64,000 nucleotides of DNA, taken from NCBI RefSeq assembly GCF_003075525.1, contig NZ_QDDR01000010.1, positions 1-64,000 on the forward strand, given 5' to 3'. The notes beneath the pieces are model-generated. The model did not search any database. It was not told where the DNA came from and saw only the letters and a program-made list of their open reading frames with translations. Below are positions 33,512 to 43,128 of the stretch, piece after piece (positions within the stretch are counted from its first letter, which is position 1; each line of letters opens with the position of its first letter). A program made the translations under genes and the position numbers. This stretch comes from Pararhodobacter aggregans (GTDB taxonomy: Bacteria > Pseudomonadota > Alphaproteobacteria > Rhodobacterales > Rhodobacteraceae).

Positions 33512-34204
33512 TCACCCGACCAAAGGATCCACCGCCGCCAGCACCGGGCGCGTCAGATCCGCGAGGCTCTGTTTCTGCCGCCCTGCCCCGTCGAAATTCG
33601 CCGGATCCAGCCAGGTCTCGAACGCCGCTTTCAGCGCGGGCCATTCGAGGTCGATCGCCGCGTACCAGGCCGTGTCGCGGTTGCCGCCCTTGACCACGCC
33701 CGCCTGCCGGAACACGCCCTCGAAACTCATCCCGAAGCGCTGCGCCGCCCGGCGCGAGGGCAGGTTCGCCGCGTGGCATTTCCACTCGAACCGCCGGTAG
33801 CCCGCGTCAAAGCTCCATTCCATCAGCCGGTAGACCGCCTCGGTCGCCTCGCGCGTGCGTTGCAGCCGGGGGGCGAAGGTCAGCCAGCCGGTCTCGGCCG
33901 AGCCCGCCCGCGGGTCGATCCGCATCAGGCTGAGCGTCCCGCCCAGCCGCCCGTCGGCCATCCGCACCGCGTAATGCAACGGGTCCCAGCCCAGCCGCGC
34001 GGCATCGAGCCAGCCGATGTAGGACCCCAGATCCTTGTGGGGTCCGGCGGGCAGGTAATCCCACATCGCGCCCCCATCCTCGGCATAGGCCGCGAACAGA
34101 TCCGCCGCATGCTCGCGCCCCAGCGGTTCGAGGGTCACGTAGCGGCCCCTGATCGGCGTGCGGGGCGGCAGTTGCGGGGGGATCCAGGCGGTGAGATCGG
34201 TCAT
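33512..34204 (-). CDS. GNAT-family N-acetyltransferase (RimJ/RimL-like)
   Basis: 230-residue acyltransferase of the type that acetylates protein N-termini or small molecules. It has the N-terminal VTLEPLGREHAADL, the strand GGTLSLMRIDPRAGSAETGWLTF, and the acetyl-CoA region LQRTREATEAVYRLMEWSFD with the late NLPSRRAAQRFGMSFEGVFRQ typical of RimJ-like proteins. Target unknown. Stands alone and convergent with dsbB. Confidence 0.85.
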   Translation of the reverse strand: MTDLTAWIPPQLPPRTPIRGRYVTLEPLGREHAADLFAAYAEDGGAMWDYLPAGPHKDLGSYIGWLDAARLGWDPLHYAVRMADGRLGGTLSLMRIDPRAGSAETGWLTFAPRLQRTREATEAVYRLMEWSFDAGYRRFEWKCHAANLPSRRAAQRFGMSFEGVFRQAGVVKGGNRDTAWYAAIDLEWPALKAAFETWLDPANFDGAGRQKQSLADLTRPVLAAVDPLVG

Positions 34205-34322
34205 GGCGTCATTCCCTGTTGCCCCCCAGCGTTAGCGCAACCCCGGTCACAAGGAAAGGCCGCACCCCGACAGGGATGCGGCCCTCGGCTGGTGGCTTCA
34301 TGGTGCCGCGAGGGGCGCGGCC

Positions 34323-34454
34323 TCACCAGCGTCCCTGCGGCCAGCTCGGGCAGAGCCCGAACAGCCGGTTTTCACATTCGCGGCAGCCTTCGGGCATGAC
34401 GCGACGTTCCGGCGCCAGCGGCGCGGCGCGGCGGATGCGGGTCCGGCTCAGCAC
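34323..34454 (-). CDS. Possible small Cys-rich protein
   Basis: A 43-codon frame begins with GTG overlapping the end of the hemerythrin-like gene and ends CRECENRLFGLCPSWPQGRW. The C-x2-C-x7-C pattern suggests metal binding. A shorter version starts at an ATG (34397, 24 codons). Support is only the motif, the overlap and the lack of another use for this stretch. Confidence 0.35.
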   Translation of the reverse strand: MLSRTRIRRAAPLAPERRVMPEGCRECENRLFGLCPSWPQGRW

Positions 34455-35143
34455 AGCACGCGCTCCATCTCGTCCCAGTCGTCGTGGCGCCAGCGGGGGT
34501 GGACGATGGCCGCGAACATCTGGCCGAAGACCTCGGTCGGCATCGCCGCCTTCATGCCGGTCACCGTGGCGATCCGCTCGCTGCGGGTCGCGGCGCCCAG
34601 CATGACGCGCATGAAGGGCACCATCACCTCGGGCGCGATGGACGAGACGATGGAATGCTCGATCCCGTCGATCTCCTCGGCCGAGAAATGCTGCGCGATC
34701 AGCGGCATGAGGCGGGTTTCCTCTTCGTGCATATGCTGGAAATCCTCGGCCACGAAGAGGGCGAAGCGCTGATAGAGGCGGCGCAAGGCCCCGGCGCGGG
34801 CGGCGGGCGCGGCCGCCGAGACCGCCGCCGCCAACTGGCGCAGCTCGATGAAGCTCTCGAGGTGATGCTCGTGATCCTCGTCGGCATGGTCCGAGCCGCC
34901 GGGCACGCGACGGTCGACCAGGGCGTGGATCTTGGCATTCTCGTGCTTGAGGTGGATGAGGCAGGTGTCGAGGTGCTGCGAGAGCCGCCCCAGCACCGCC
35001 CCGACCTCGCCGTCGTCGGCAGCGTCCGACTGGCCCAGCGCGATCAGCATGCGCGCATTGGCCAGCCGGAGCCCCTTGTGCACCGCGTAATACAGATCGC
35101 GGACCGCGGATTCAGCGGGTTTGAAATCGGTCTTGGCGTTCAT
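34448..35143 (-). CDS. Hemerythrin-like (HHE) domain protein
   Basis: 231-residue cytoplasmic protein with a helical HHE cation-binding bundle. Candidate ligands are in HLKHENAKIHALV (about 64-76), DEDHEHHLESFIE (about 88-100) and FQHMHEEETRLMPLIAQHF (about 137-155), the normal spacing for a di-iron centre. It may sense or store O2 or NO, or protect Fe-S proteins; inferred from family. Followed by a possible small Cys-rich gene and divergent from a LysR regulator 116 bp away. Confidence 0.85.
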   Translation of the reverse strand: MNAKTDFKPAESAVRDLYYAVHKGLRLANARMLIALGQSDAADDGEVGAVLGRLSQHLDTCLIHLKHENAKIHALVDRRVPGGSDHADEDHEHHLESFIELRQLAAAVSAAAPAARAGALRRLYQRFALFVAEDFQHMHEEETRLMPLIAQHFSAEEIDGIEHSIVSSIAPEVMVPFMRVMLGAATRSERIATVTGMKAAMPTEVFGQMFAAIVHPRWRHDDWDEMERVLC

Positions 35144-35223
35144 GGTTTTCTCCTAAGGATTTCCCGTTGCCGGGCGAATGCCGGGGAGGTACAGGGCTTT
35201 CCTCCTCCGGGAAACGGTGACAA

Positions 35224-35247
35224 ACCGGAATCAGTCTCCGGTAGAAT
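35224..35247 (+). promoter_or_regulatory. Inverted repeat and -10 element before the LysR gene
   Basis: ACCGGA-N7-TCCGGT (35224-35242) is followed by TAGAAT (35242-35247), with a TGACAA-like -35 at 35218. This is a candidate LysR autoregulatory site shared with the divergent hemerythrin-like gene. Confidence 0.35.
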
Positions 35248-35259
35248 CGGACAATCACG

Positions 35260-36177
35260 ATGGACCATCTGCGCGCCATGCGCCTCTTCCTGCGGATCGC
35301 CGAGCTTGGCACCCTGACCGCCGCCTCGACCGACCTCGGCTATGCCAAGGGCGCGGGCTCGGCGGTGCTGGCCGAGCTGGAAAGCTATCTCGGCGTGCAA
35401 CTGGTCGAGCGCACGACGCGGCGCCTGAGGATCACCGAGGACGGGCTGCTCTACCTCGAACGGGCCCGCCGCATCCTGGCCGAGGTCGAGGATATGGAGG
35501 CCGAGATCGGCAGCGCCGAGCGCGCCGTGCGGGGCACGCTGCGGGTGCAGCTGCCGGCCGGGATCGCCCGGCTGATCGCCCCCAACCTGCCCGCCTTCAT
35601 GGCCGAGCATCCGGGCCTCTCGCTGGAGATCCTGTCGCGCAACGAATTGCCGGATTTCGTGGGTCAGGGGCTGGATGCGGCGGTCTATGTCGGCGAGGTG
35701 CCCGATCTGGGCGTGGTCGCCCGCCCCGTCGGCCGCCTGCCGATGCTGACCGTCGCCACGCCGGAATACCTGGCCCGCCACGGCACGCCGCGCCGCGTCG
35801 AGGATCTGAAAACCCATCAATGCATCGGCTTCCGCTCGCCCCGCTCGGGCGAACAGATGGGCTGGCGGTTCATGGTGAACGGGCAGGAAATCAGCTTCGT
35901 CCCCGTCAGCCGCCTGACCTTCGAGGCCGCCGATGCCGCCCGGGCGGCGATCTTCGGCCATGGCGGGCTGATGCAGATCGGCAGCTACATCGTCTATCGC
36001 CAGATCCGCAACGGCACCCTGGTCAGCGTGCTGGACGAGTTCCGCGCGGCGGGCGGCATGGCCCATCTGCTGCACCCGCGCCACCGGCACAAGCCCCGCA
36101 AACTCAAGGTGTTCGAGGATTTCCTGCTGCGCCAGAACCGCGATTTCCGCCGCCGCTGGAACATCCGCAGCGAGTGA
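35260..36177 (+). CDS. LysR-family transcriptional regulator
   Basis: 305-residue regulator. The N-terminal winged helix runs MRLFLRIAELGTLTAASTDLGYAKGAGSAVLAELESYLGVQLVERTTRRLRITEDG, a form in which the recognition helix departs slightly from consensus. The effector-binding domain follows with GTLRVQLPAGIARLIAPNLPAFMAEHPGLSLE. Closest to the CrgA/AaeR-type branch. The divergent hemerythrin-like gene is the obvious candidate target. Confidence 0.9.
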   Translation: MDHLRAMRLFLRIAELGTLTAASTDLGYAKGAGSAVLAELESYLGVQLVERTTRRLRITEDGLLYLERARRILAEVEDMEAEIGSAERAVRGTLRVQLPAGIARLIAPNLPAFMAEHPGLSLEILSRNELPDFVGQGLDAAVYVGEVPDLGVVARPVGRLPMLTVATPEYLARHGTPRRVEDLKTHQCIGFRSPRSGEQMGWRFMVNGQEISFVPVSRLTFEAADAARAAIFGHGGLMQIGSYIVYRQIRNGTLVSVLDEFRAAGGMAHLLHPRHRHKPRKLKVFEDFLLRQNRDFRRRWNIRSE

Positions 36178-36180
36178 AAT

Positions 36181-36705
36181 TCAGAAGCTGAAACCCGGCG
36201 GGTAATCGTGCAGCCCGTCGATGTCGGCCTTGCCGACCTCGGCCCCGGCGGCGCGCAAGAGCGCATAGGCCGTGGTCAGGTGGAACCAGAAATTCGGCAG
36301 GCCGAAGCGCACCAGAAAGTCACCGGCGCTCAGGTCCAGATCGGCAAAGCCCGCGCGTTCGCGGTAGCGCCGGGTCGCCGCGCCCTCGAAGGCCACGTCC
36401 GGCAGGTCCAGCGCCCCCCGTGCCGCAGCGATCCGGCGGCGCAAATCGTCGAGGTCGGGCGTGGCCGCGGGCGGCTCGGGCAGCGGCTGGTCGGCCAAGG
36501 GCAGCGCGATGCGCAGGGCGAATTGCACCGCCGTGCGCACCTGCTGGGCGAAGGTGAACATGTCGGGCGCGAGGCGGCTGGACAGCAGCGCCGCCAGCCT
36601 GTCCTCGGGCCAATCCGCCACCCGCCCCAGCATCCCGTCGAGCCGCATCAAGGCCTCGTCGAGGCTGCGCACGGCGTCGAGGAACAGGCGGTCGGCCGGG
36701 CTCAA
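36181..36705 (-). CDS. DUF1993 family protein
   Basis: 174-residue member of an uncharacterised, DinB-like helical family. Recognised from the C-terminal [35 protein letters not shown] and the [19 protein letters not shown] segment. The start is a TTG whose bases overlap the aspS stop (TTGA), so translation is coupled to aspS. No catalytic residues are obvious. Confidence 0.85.
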   Translation of the reverse strand: MSPADRLFLDAVRSLDEALMRLDGMLGRVADWPEDRLAALLSSRLAPDMFTFAQQVRTAVQFALRIALPLADQPLPEPPAATPDLDDLRRRIAAARGALDLPDVAFEGAATRRYRERAGFADLDLSAGDFLVRFGLPNFWFHLTTAYALLRAAGAEVGKADIDGLHDYPPGFSF

Positions 36706-38480
36706 TCCTTGGGCACCACCCGGAGGCGCAGCTCACGCAGCTGCTCGTTGGTGGGATCGGACGGCGCGTTCATCATCAGATCCTCGGCCCGCTGGTTCAT
36801 CGGGAACATGATGACCTCGCGGATGTTCGCGGTATCGGCCAGCAGCATGACGATCCGGTCGATGCCCGCCGCGCAACCGCCGTGCGGAGGGGCGCCGTAT
36901 TTGAACGCCTTGACCATGCCGCCGAAGCGTTTCTCGACCTCGGAGGCGGGATAGCCCGCCAGTTCAAAGGCCTTGAACATGATCTCCGGCTTGTGGTTGC
37001 GGATCCCGCCCGAGATCAGCTCGTAGCCGTTGCAAGCGAGGTCGTATTGATAGGCATGGACCTTGAGCGGGTCGCCCATCAGCGCCTCCATGCCTCCCTG
37101 CGGCATCGAGAAGGGGTTGTGCGAGAAGTCGATCTTGCCGGTTTCCGGGTCCTTCTCGTACATCGGGAAATCGACGATCCAGGCGAAGCGGAAGCTGTTC
37201 TCGTCCGCCAGACCCAGTTCGCGGCCGATCTCGTTGCGGGCCCGGCCGGCGACGGATTCGAACTGCTCGGGCTTGCCGCCGAGGAAGAAGGCCGCATCGC
37301 CCTCGCCCAGACCCAGTTGTTGGCGGATCGCCTCGGTCCGCTCGGGGCCGATGTTCTTGGCCAGCGGCCCCGCGGCTTCCATCGCCCCGTCATCGCCCTT
37401 GCGCCAGAAGATATAGCCCATGCCGGGCAGCCCCTGCTGTTGCGCAAAGGCGTTCATCCGGTCGCAGAACTTGCGGCTGCCGCCGGTGGGCGCCGGGATG
37501 GCGCGGATTTCGGTGCCCTCATTCTCCAGCAGTTTGGCGAAGATGGCGAAGCCCGAGCCGCGGAAATGTTCGGAAACCACCTGCATCTTGATCGGGTTGC
37601 GCAGGTCGGGCTTGTCCGAGCCATACCACAGCATCGAATCCTTGTAGGCGATGCGCGGCCAGTCGGCATCGACCGTCTTGCCCTCGCCGAACTCCTCGAA
37701 GAGGCCCTGAATGACCGGCTGCACGGCGGCAAAGACATCTTCCTGCTCGACAAACGACATCTCGACGTCGAGCTGGTAGAAATCGGTCGGCGAACGGTCG
37801 GCGCGCGGGTCTTCATCGCGGAAACAGGGCGCGATCTGGAAATAGCGGTCGAAGCCCGCCACCATGATGAGCTGTTTGAACTGCTGCGGCGCCTGCGGCA
37901 GGGCGTAGAACTTGCCGGGATGCAGGCGCGACGGCACCAGGAAGTCGCGCGCCCCTTCGGGCGAGGAGGCGGTGATGATCGGCGTCTGGAATTCGTTGAA
38001 ACCCGCGTTCCACATCCGGTTGCGGATCGAGCGGACGACATTCGAGCGCAGCATCATGTTCTTGTGCAGCCTGTCGCGGCGCAGGTCGAGGAAGCGGTAG
38101 GTGAGGCGCGTCTCCTCGGGGTAGTCGGGCTCGCCGAAGACGGGCAGCGGCAGCTCGCCCGCCTCGCCCAGCACGCGCAGGCCCTGGGCATAGACCTCGA
38201 TCTCGCCGGTCGGGATCTTGGCGTTGACCAGCGCGGCATCGCGCGCCTTCACCCGCCCGTCGATCGAGATGACCCATTCGGCGCGGACCTTCTCCAGATC
38301 CTTGAAGGCCGGGCTGTCGCTGTCGGCCAGCACCTGGGTGATGCCGTAATGGTCGCGCAGGTCGATGAACAACACGCCCCCGTGGTCGCGGACCCGGTGG
38401 ACCCAGCCCGCCAGCCGGACGGTATCGCCGACATGCGCCTTGTTCAGATCGGCACAGGTATGGCTGCGGTAGGGGTTCAT
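36702..38480 (-). CDS. aspS: Aspartyl-tRNA synthetase
   Basis: Class II synthetase of 592 residues. The N-terminal OB-fold anticodon domain ([26 protein letters not shown]) is followed by the catalytic core with motif 2 [24 protein letters not shown], a bacterial GAD insertion, and motif 3 [14 protein letters not shown]. The C-terminal NAPS ([19 protein letters not shown]) is standard for bacterial AspRS. Many alphaproteobacterial enzymes are non-discriminating and also charge tRNA-Asn; this cannot be settled here. Overlaps the DUF1993 gene by 4 nt. Confidence 0.97.
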   Translation of the reverse strand: MNPYRSHTCADLNKAHVGDTVRLAGWVHRVRDHGGVLFIDLRDHYGITQVLADSDSPAFKDLEKVRAEWVISIDGRVKARDAALVNAKIPTGEIEVYAQGLRVLGEAGELPLPVFGEPDYPEETRLTYRFLDLRRDRLHKNMMLRSNVVRSIRNRMWNAGFNEFQTPIITASSPEGARDFLVPSRLHPGKFYALPQAPQQFKQLIMVAGFDRYFQIAPCFRDEDPRADRSPTDFYQLDVEMSFVEQEDVFAAVQPVIQGLFEEFGEGKTVDADWPRIAYKDSMLWYGSDKPDLRNPIKMQVVSEHFRGSGFAIFAKLLENEGTEIRAIPAPTGGSRKFCDRMNAFAQQQGLPGMGYIFWRKGDDGAMEAAGPLAKNIGPERTEAIRQQLGLGEGDAAFFLGGKPEQFESVAGRARNEIGRELGLADENSFRFAWIVDFPMYEKDPETGKIDFSHNPFSMPQGGMEALMGDPLKVHAYQYDLACNGYELISGGIRNHKPEIMFKAFELAGYPASEVEKRFGGMVKAFKYGAPPHGGCAAGIDRIVMLLADTANIREVIMFPMNQRAEDLMMNAPSDPTNEQLRELRLRVVPKD

Positions 38481-38564
38481 CGCGGGCTCCGGGGGCTGGA
38501 AACAGACTGCCCGGATACACTCCGTCAGGCCCCGGAAGTCAAGCCCGGCCCCCGTTCGCAGGCC

Positions 38565-39413
38565 TTATTCCGATGCGGTATCGCCTGCGCCGAAGAAGAC
38601 GCCGTCGCTGAGAACCTGCGCCACCGTGTCGCGCTTCACCATGCCGGCCTTGGCGGCATAGGCATAGGTCAGCGCCAGATCGCAGAGCTGGTTGATGAGC
38701 CGCGGCACGCCGCCCGTCGCCTCGTGGATCAGTTCCGCCGCCTGACGGCTGAAGATGTTGGGATTGCCCCCCGCCTGCCGGATGCGCGAGGCGATGTAGC
38801 CCGCGGTCGAGGCCGCATCGAGCCGCGGCAGGTGGTAGCTGGCCGAAACCCGCTGCGCGAATTGCACGAGGTCGGGGCGGCGGACCACGGCACGGAGTTC
38901 CGGCTGGCCGACCAGCAACAGTTGCAGCACCTCGTCGCGCCCGGCGTTGATGTTGGTCAGCATGCGCAGGTCTTCCAGCGCGTCGCGGTTGAGGTTCTGC
39001 GCCTCGTCGATGACCAGCAGCACCCGGTTGCCGCGCCGATGTTCGCCCAGCAGGAATTCCTGCACCACGGCGAAGACATCGGCGCTGTCGCCGCCCGGGG
39101 GCACCGTCAGCCCCAGCGCCGCGCAGACCCGGCGCAGCACGTCGTTCACCCCCGGCCGCGCGTTCGAGATCATGCCGATCGTCACGCCCTCGCCCAGGCT
39201 GTCGATGAAATGATGCAAAAGCGTGGTCTTGCCCGCGCCGATCTCGCCGGTCAGCAAGGTGATGGGCGCGCGCGTGGACAGGCCGTAATCCAGCATCGCA
39301 TAGGCGCCGCGATGTTCGGGCGACCAGAACAGGAACTCGGGATCGGGGGCCAGCGCGAAGGGACGTTCGCGCAACCCGAAATGCTCCAGATAGTAATTCA
39401 GCGCCTGTGCCAT
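38565..39413 (-). CDS. ExeA-type AAA ATPase
   Basis: 282-residue cytoplasmic ATPase of the ExeA/XrtA-associated group. It begins with the typical NYYLEHFGLRERPFALAPDPEFLFWSPEH, then Walker A GEIGAGKTT, Walker B LLLVIDEAQN and sensor region LLLVGQPELRAVV, ending with a helical lid. Such ATPases accompany secretion systems or exopolysaccharide export. The divergent sugar-transferase gene supports a polysaccharide link. Two ATGs are close (39419, 39413); a GGA 6 nt before the second favours it. Confidence 0.85.
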   Translation of the reverse strand: MAQALNYYLEHFGLRERPFALAPDPEFLFWSPEHRGAYAMLDYGLSTRAPITLLTGEIGAGKTTLLHHFIDSLGEGVTIGMISNARPGVNDVLRRVCAALGLTVPPGGDSADVFAVVQEFLLGEHRRGNRVLLVIDEAQNLNRDALEDLRMLTNINAGRDEVLQLLLVGQPELRAVVRRPDLVQFAQRVSASYHLPRLDAASTAGYIASRIRQAGGNPNIFSRQAAELIHEATGGVPRLINQLCDLALTYAYAAKAGMVKRDTVAQVLSDGVFFGAGDTASE

Positions 39414-39419
39414 GCCCAT

Positions 39420-39911
39420 TCCGGTGGTGTTGCCGGTTATCGTTGCCCCCGCCGACCCCACCCCCGAGGGGGGCCAGGAAGCGGACGTCTTGATCCGGGG
39501 ATATAGGGCAAGTTTGTCACCAATACCAAATTCTCAAGGCGCTTTCAGGGCAGGGCTCCAGCGGGAGTGATTCGCGCGCTCCCGCATTAGATGTAAATTT
39601 TTCATATTTTCCCGTTGCACGGGTATCCGCTTCGACGGGGCTCCGCGCCGGCCCTCGGGCTTGACGCAACGGCATTGTCGCGGCCCTCCGAACGATCCCT
39701 GCAATACAGACAGATCTTTGCAGAGTGAGGCGCAGTCTGCAGCGCCGCCCGCTGGTTCCCATCTGGAAACAAACCGTTTTCTATGCAATTTAGACAATCT
39801 CGCCTCAATTTGTTTTTTTCGTGGCACGTCTGCGGCTAAAAGGGGGGCGAGACTGTCGGAAGGCGCCTGGGGGGGTGTCCGGCCGATCCCGAAACCTCTT
39901 TGGGTGCTGCC
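39420..39911. other. 492-bp AT-richer intergenic region
   Basis: Divergent promoter region between the ATPase and sugar-transferase genes. It is clearly less GC-rich than its surroundings, with A/T runs at 39590-39612 and 39776-39832. No frame on either strand looks coding. I could not identify a convincing -35/-10 pair or a known operator. Confidence 0.55.
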
Positions 39912-40673
39912 ATGACCCTTCATTACCGGGCCTTGCCCGACCTCACCGGGGTCGATCTCGGTCCCCTGCCTGCGTCCTCGGTCTTTCCGGTCTGGGGCGA
40001 CGGAGCTTCGACCCATTCCCACCGGCATCTGCCGCAACCGGCCGCCCTGCTGCCGGCGCTGAAGGGCGATTACGCGCTGGTCGTCAAACGCCTGCTCGAC
40101 ATCGCGCTGGCTTCGGTGGCGCTGGTTCTGGCCGCGCCCGTCCTGGTGCTGCTGGCGCTGGCGCTCTGGGCCGAAAGCGGCAACCCCGTCTATTCGCAGC
40201 TGCGGCTGGGCAAGGACGGGCGGCTCTTCCGCATGTACAAGCTGCGCACCATGGTGCCCGGCGCCGAGGCCCGGTTGCAGGAATATCTGGACCGCGACCC
40301 GGCGCTCAGGGCCGAATGGGAGCTGACGCAGAAGCTGAAGAAAGACCCCCGCATCACCCCGGTGGGTCGACTGCTGCGCAAGACCTCGATGGATGAGCTG
40401 CCGCAACTGGTCAATGTGCTGCTGGGCGACATGAGCCTGGTCGGTCCGCGGCCGATGCTGCCCGAACAGATGCCGCTCTACCTGAACCCGCCCGCCTATC
40501 TGGGCCTGCGCCCGGGGATCACCGGCCTGTGGCAGGTGTCCGCCCGCAACGAGGAAAGCTTCGAGCTGCGCGCCATCATCGACCTGCGCTATGCCCAGCG
40601 GCTCTCGTTCTGGACCGACGCCAGGATCATCGCCGCCACGGTCAAGGCGGTGTGGCGGGCCACGGGCTATTGA
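39912..40673 (+). CDS. Exopolysaccharide sugar transferase (polyprenyl-phosphate type)
   Basis: Initiating transferase that moves a sugar-1-phosphate onto undecaprenyl phosphate. 253 residues. A single re-entrant membrane segment follows KRLLDIALASVALVLAAPVLVLLALALW, then the catalytic domain with YSQLRLGKDGRLFRMYKLRTM, DPRITPVGRLLRKTSMDELPQLVNVLLGDMSLVGPRP and GLWQVSARNEESF. The N-terminal 55 residues are not conserved-looking. No other glycosyltransferase, polymerase or export gene is in the window, so the rest of the locus must be elsewhere. Confidence 0.93.
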   Translation: MTLHYRALPDLTGVDLGPLPASSVFPVWGDGASTHSHRHLPQPAALLPALKGDYALVVKRLLDIALASVALVLAAPVLVLLALALWAESGNPVYSQLRLGKDGRLFRMYKLRTMVPGAEARLQEYLDRDPALRAEWELTQKLKKDPRITPVGRLLRKTSMDELPQLVNVLLGDMSLVGPRPMLPEQMPLYLNPPAYLGLRPGITGLWQVSARNEESFELRAIIDLRYAQRLSFWTDARIIAATVKAVWRATGY

Positions 40674-40731
40674 TCGCGCGCCGCGGGCCGCGGCCCTTGC
40701 CGTCGCCCGCCGCGCCTGCCATGCCTGTGCC

Positions 40732-41403
40732 ATGACCGACCGCCCCGTCCTTCCCGCCGCACCCCGCCCGGCCCCGATCGTTCTGGCGATCGCCGGGCTT
40801 TGCGCGCTTTTCGAACTGGCCTTCACCCTCGCCGACCTGCCGATGGTCGGATACGAGGGGCTGCGCCGCGCGGCGCTGGTCTATGGTGCCTTCTGGCCGG
40901 GCCTGTTGCAGGATTGGGAGCCGGTCTTTCCCGGCCAGCCCGTCACCATGTTCATCAGCTACGCCTTCCTGCACGGCGGCTTCCTGCACATGCTGTTCAA
41001 CATGCTGGTGATGATCGCCCTGGGACGCGAGGCGGTGGCCCGGCTCGGTCAGGGCGGGTTCCTGCTGGCCTTCCTCATCACCGCCATCGGCGCGGCGGGG
41101 ACCTATTACCTTCTCGACAGCACCGGTACGCCGATGCTGGGTGCCTCGGGCGCGGTCTTCGGCTTTTTCGGCATGCAGGTCTATTGGGACGTGCAGATCC
41201 GCCGCGCGCGCGGGCTGTCGCTGGATCAGCCGGTCCGGCTGGTCATCGGGCTGGTCGTCATGAACGTGCTGCTCTGGGCGCTGGTCTCGGGAATGCTGGC
41301 CTGGCAGGCGCATCTGGGCGGTTTTGTCACCGGGGTGGTGCTGGCCGCGCTGGTCACGCCGACGCTGAACCACCGGCACCGGAGCGGCCGTCGCGGCAAT
41401 TGA
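40732..41403 (+). CDS. Rhomboid-family intramembrane serine protease
   Basis: 223-residue inner-membrane protein with six or seven helices. The catalytic Ser is in GASGAVFGFFG and the catalytic His in AWQAHLGGFVTG. The HGGFLHMLFNM segment supplies the usual His/Asn of the L1/TM2 region. It presumably cleaves membrane-anchored substrates; none is known. The ATG at 40732 is preferred because upstream in-frame sequence is antisense-like. It follows the sugar transferase by 58 bp and may be co-transcribed. Confidence 0.9.
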   Translation: MTDRPVLPAAPRPAPIVLAIAGLCALFELAFTLADLPMVGYEGLRRAALVYGAFWPGLLQDWEPVFPGQPVTMFISYAFLHGGFLHMLFNMLVMIALGREAVARLGQGGFLLAFLITAIGAAGTYYLLDSTGTPMLGASGAVFGFFGMQVYWDVQIRRARGLSLDQPVRLVIGLVVMNVLLWALVSGMLAWQAHLGGFVTGVVLAALVTPTLNHRHRSGRRGN

Positions 41404-41483
41404 CAAACCGGCATTCCACCGTTGCAATCGTCGGTGAAATGCGCCCTAGTATCAGAATATGATCAAATAATGTCGGAGTCCCC

Positions 41484-42293
41484 TTGACCACCGCGCCCAA
41501 CGCCGCCCCTGCCCCCGCCCCGACCGCCGTTCCGGTGATCGCGATACAAGGGCTGCACAAGGCCTATGGGACGCTCGAGGTGCTCAAGGGCGTCGATGTC
41601 AAGGCGATGCCCGGGCAGGTCATTTCGCTGATCGGCTCTTCGGGCTCGGGCAAATCCACGCTGCTGCGCTGCTGCAACCTGCTGGAGGACAGCCAGCAGG
41701 GCGAGATCCTGTTCGAGGGCGAGGCGGTGCGCTGGCGCGGCGCCGGGCTGGAGCGTCACCCCGCAGACCGCGCCCAGGTCGCGCGGATCCGCACCAACCT
41801 GTCGATGGTGTTCCAGAACTTCAACCTCTGGTCGCACATGACCGTGCTGCAGAATGTCATGGAAGCGCCGGTGACGGTGCTGAAACAGGACCGCGCCACG
41901 GTCGAGGCCCGGGCCCGCGCCCTGCTGGCCAAGGTCGGCATCGGCGACAAGGCCGATGTCTATCCGGCGCAGATGTCGGGCGGCCAGCAGCAGCGCGCGG
42001 CCATCGCCCGCGCGCTCTGCATGGAGCCGCGCGCGCTGCTCTTCGACGAGCCGACCTCGGCCCTGGACCCTGAGCTGGAACAGGAGGTCGTGCGCGTCAT
42101 CAAGGCGCTGGCCGACGAGGGGCGGACGATGCTGATCGTCACCCATGACATGCGGCTCGCCGCCGACGTCTCGGATCACGTCATCTTCCTTCATCAGGGC
42201 CTGATCGAGGAGGAAGGCCCGCCCGGCACCCTGTTCGGCGCGCCGAAATCGCAGCGCCTGCAGCAATTCCTCAGCGCCAGCCAACCGGCCTGA
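41484..42293 (+). CDS. Polar amino acid ABC transporter, ATP-binding subunit
   Basis: 269-residue ATPase of the HisP/GlnQ class. Walker A GSSGSGKST, signature MSGGQQQRAAIARAL, Walker B ALLFDEPTSALDPE and the switch His in IVTHDM are intact. The start is TTG at 41484 with GGAG 7 nt upstream; about 20 Ala/Pro-rich residues precede the first strand. First gene of an operon that continues through the binding protein, two permeases, two glutamine-synthetase-like enzymes and an amidotransferase. Confidence 0.93.
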   Translation: MTTAPNAAPAPAPTAVPVIAIQGLHKAYGTLEVLKGVDVKAMPGQVISLIGSSGSGKSTLLRCCNLLEDSQQGEILFEGEAVRWRGAGLERHPADRAQVARIRTNLSMVFQNFNLWSHMTVLQNVMEAPVTVLKQDRATVEARARALLAKVGIGDKADVYPAQMSGGQQQRAAIARALCMEPRALLFDEPTSALDPELEQEVVRVIKALADEGRTMLIVTHDMRLAADVSDHVIFLHQGLIEEEGPPGTLFGAPKSQRLQQFLSASQPA

Positions 42294-42335
42294 GGCAACA
42301 AGAACAACAAACCGTCCAACAGAGGAAACACACTC

Positions 42336-43070
42336 ATGAAGAAACTGCTTCTTTCGGCCGCGATCCTCGCGCTGGGCACGAGCGGCGCGCTGGCCCAATC
42401 CGTCATCCGGCTTGCCACCGAGGGCGCCTACCCTCCCTATAACTTCGTCAACGAATCCAACCAGCTGGAAGGTTTCGACATTGATGTCGGCAATGCGGTC
42501 TGCGAACGGGCCGGGCTCACCTGCGAATGGGTGCAGAACGATTGGGATTCGATCATCCCCAACCTGGTCAGCGGCAATTACGACGCCATCGTCGCCGGGA
42601 TGAGCGCGACCGAGGCCCGCGCCGAAGTCATCTCCTTCTCGCAGGCCTACAAGCTGCCCGATCCCTCGGCCTATATGGCGCTGGCCGGCACCGATGCCTC
42701 GGTGATGACCGAGGGCGTGATCGCGGCCCAGTCGAACACCTTCCAGGCCGACATGGTCGCCGAAACCAGCGCCACGCTGGTCGAATTCGCCAGCCCCGAC
42801 GAGACCATCGCCGCGGTGCGCAACGGCACCGCCGATGCGGTGCTGGCCGACCGCGAATTCCTGATGACCTATGTCACCGATTCGAACGGCGAGTTCGAAC
42901 TGCTGGCCACCGTCCCCTCGCCGGGGGATGGCGTGTCGATCGGCCTGCGCCAATCCGACACCGAACTCCGCGCAACCTTCGACGCGGCACTTGACGCGAT
43001 GAAGGCCGACGGGTCGCTGAACGCGCTCCTCGTCCAATGGTTCGGCGAAGAAACGCTGCTCTTCGACTGA
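42336..43070 (+). CDS. Periplasmic binding protein of the amino acid/amine ABC transporter
   Basis: 244-residue SBP_bac_3 protein with a signal peptide (KKLLLSAAILALGTSGALAQ). The ligand site region begins TEGAYPPYNFVNESNQLEGFDIDVGNAV, and NDWDSIIPNLVSGNYDAIVAGMSAT is typical. The usual Arg of the SxxR amino-acid clamp is not clearly kept (FSQAYKLPDPSAYMAL), which leaves room for a ligand other than an ordinary amino acid, for example an amine; this is inference. Same operon as the transport ATPase. Confidence 0.92.
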   Translation: MKKLLLSAAILALGTSGALAQSVIRLATEGAYPPYNFVNESNQLEGFDIDVGNAVCERAGLTCEWVQNDWDSIIPNLVSGNYDAIVAGMSATEARAEVISFSQAYKLPDPSAYMALAGTDASVMTEGVIAAQSNTFQADMVAETSATLVEFASPDETIAAVRNGTADAVLADREFLMTYVTDSNGEFELLATVPSPGDGVSIGLRQSDTELRATFDAALDAMKADGSLNALLVQWFGEETLLFD

Positions 43071-43128
43071 TCCCCAGAGACGGCCCCGGCCCGGCATCGC
43101 CGCGACCGGGGTCAAGCCTCGGTGCCCG

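Noticed and set aside
36882-39506. An 874-codon plus-strand frame across aspS and the ATPase gene
   Set aside because: Antisense of two clear genes; it spans their boundary and has no protein-like segments.
39661-39690. TTGACG as a -35 of the sugar-transferase promoter
   Set aside because: No acceptable -10 follows at 15-19 nt.
41422-41463. TTGCAA ... TAGTAT or TATGAT as the promoter of the ABC transporter operon
   Set aside because: Spacing is 19 nt for the first pair and no -35 fits the second; too weak to list as a feature.
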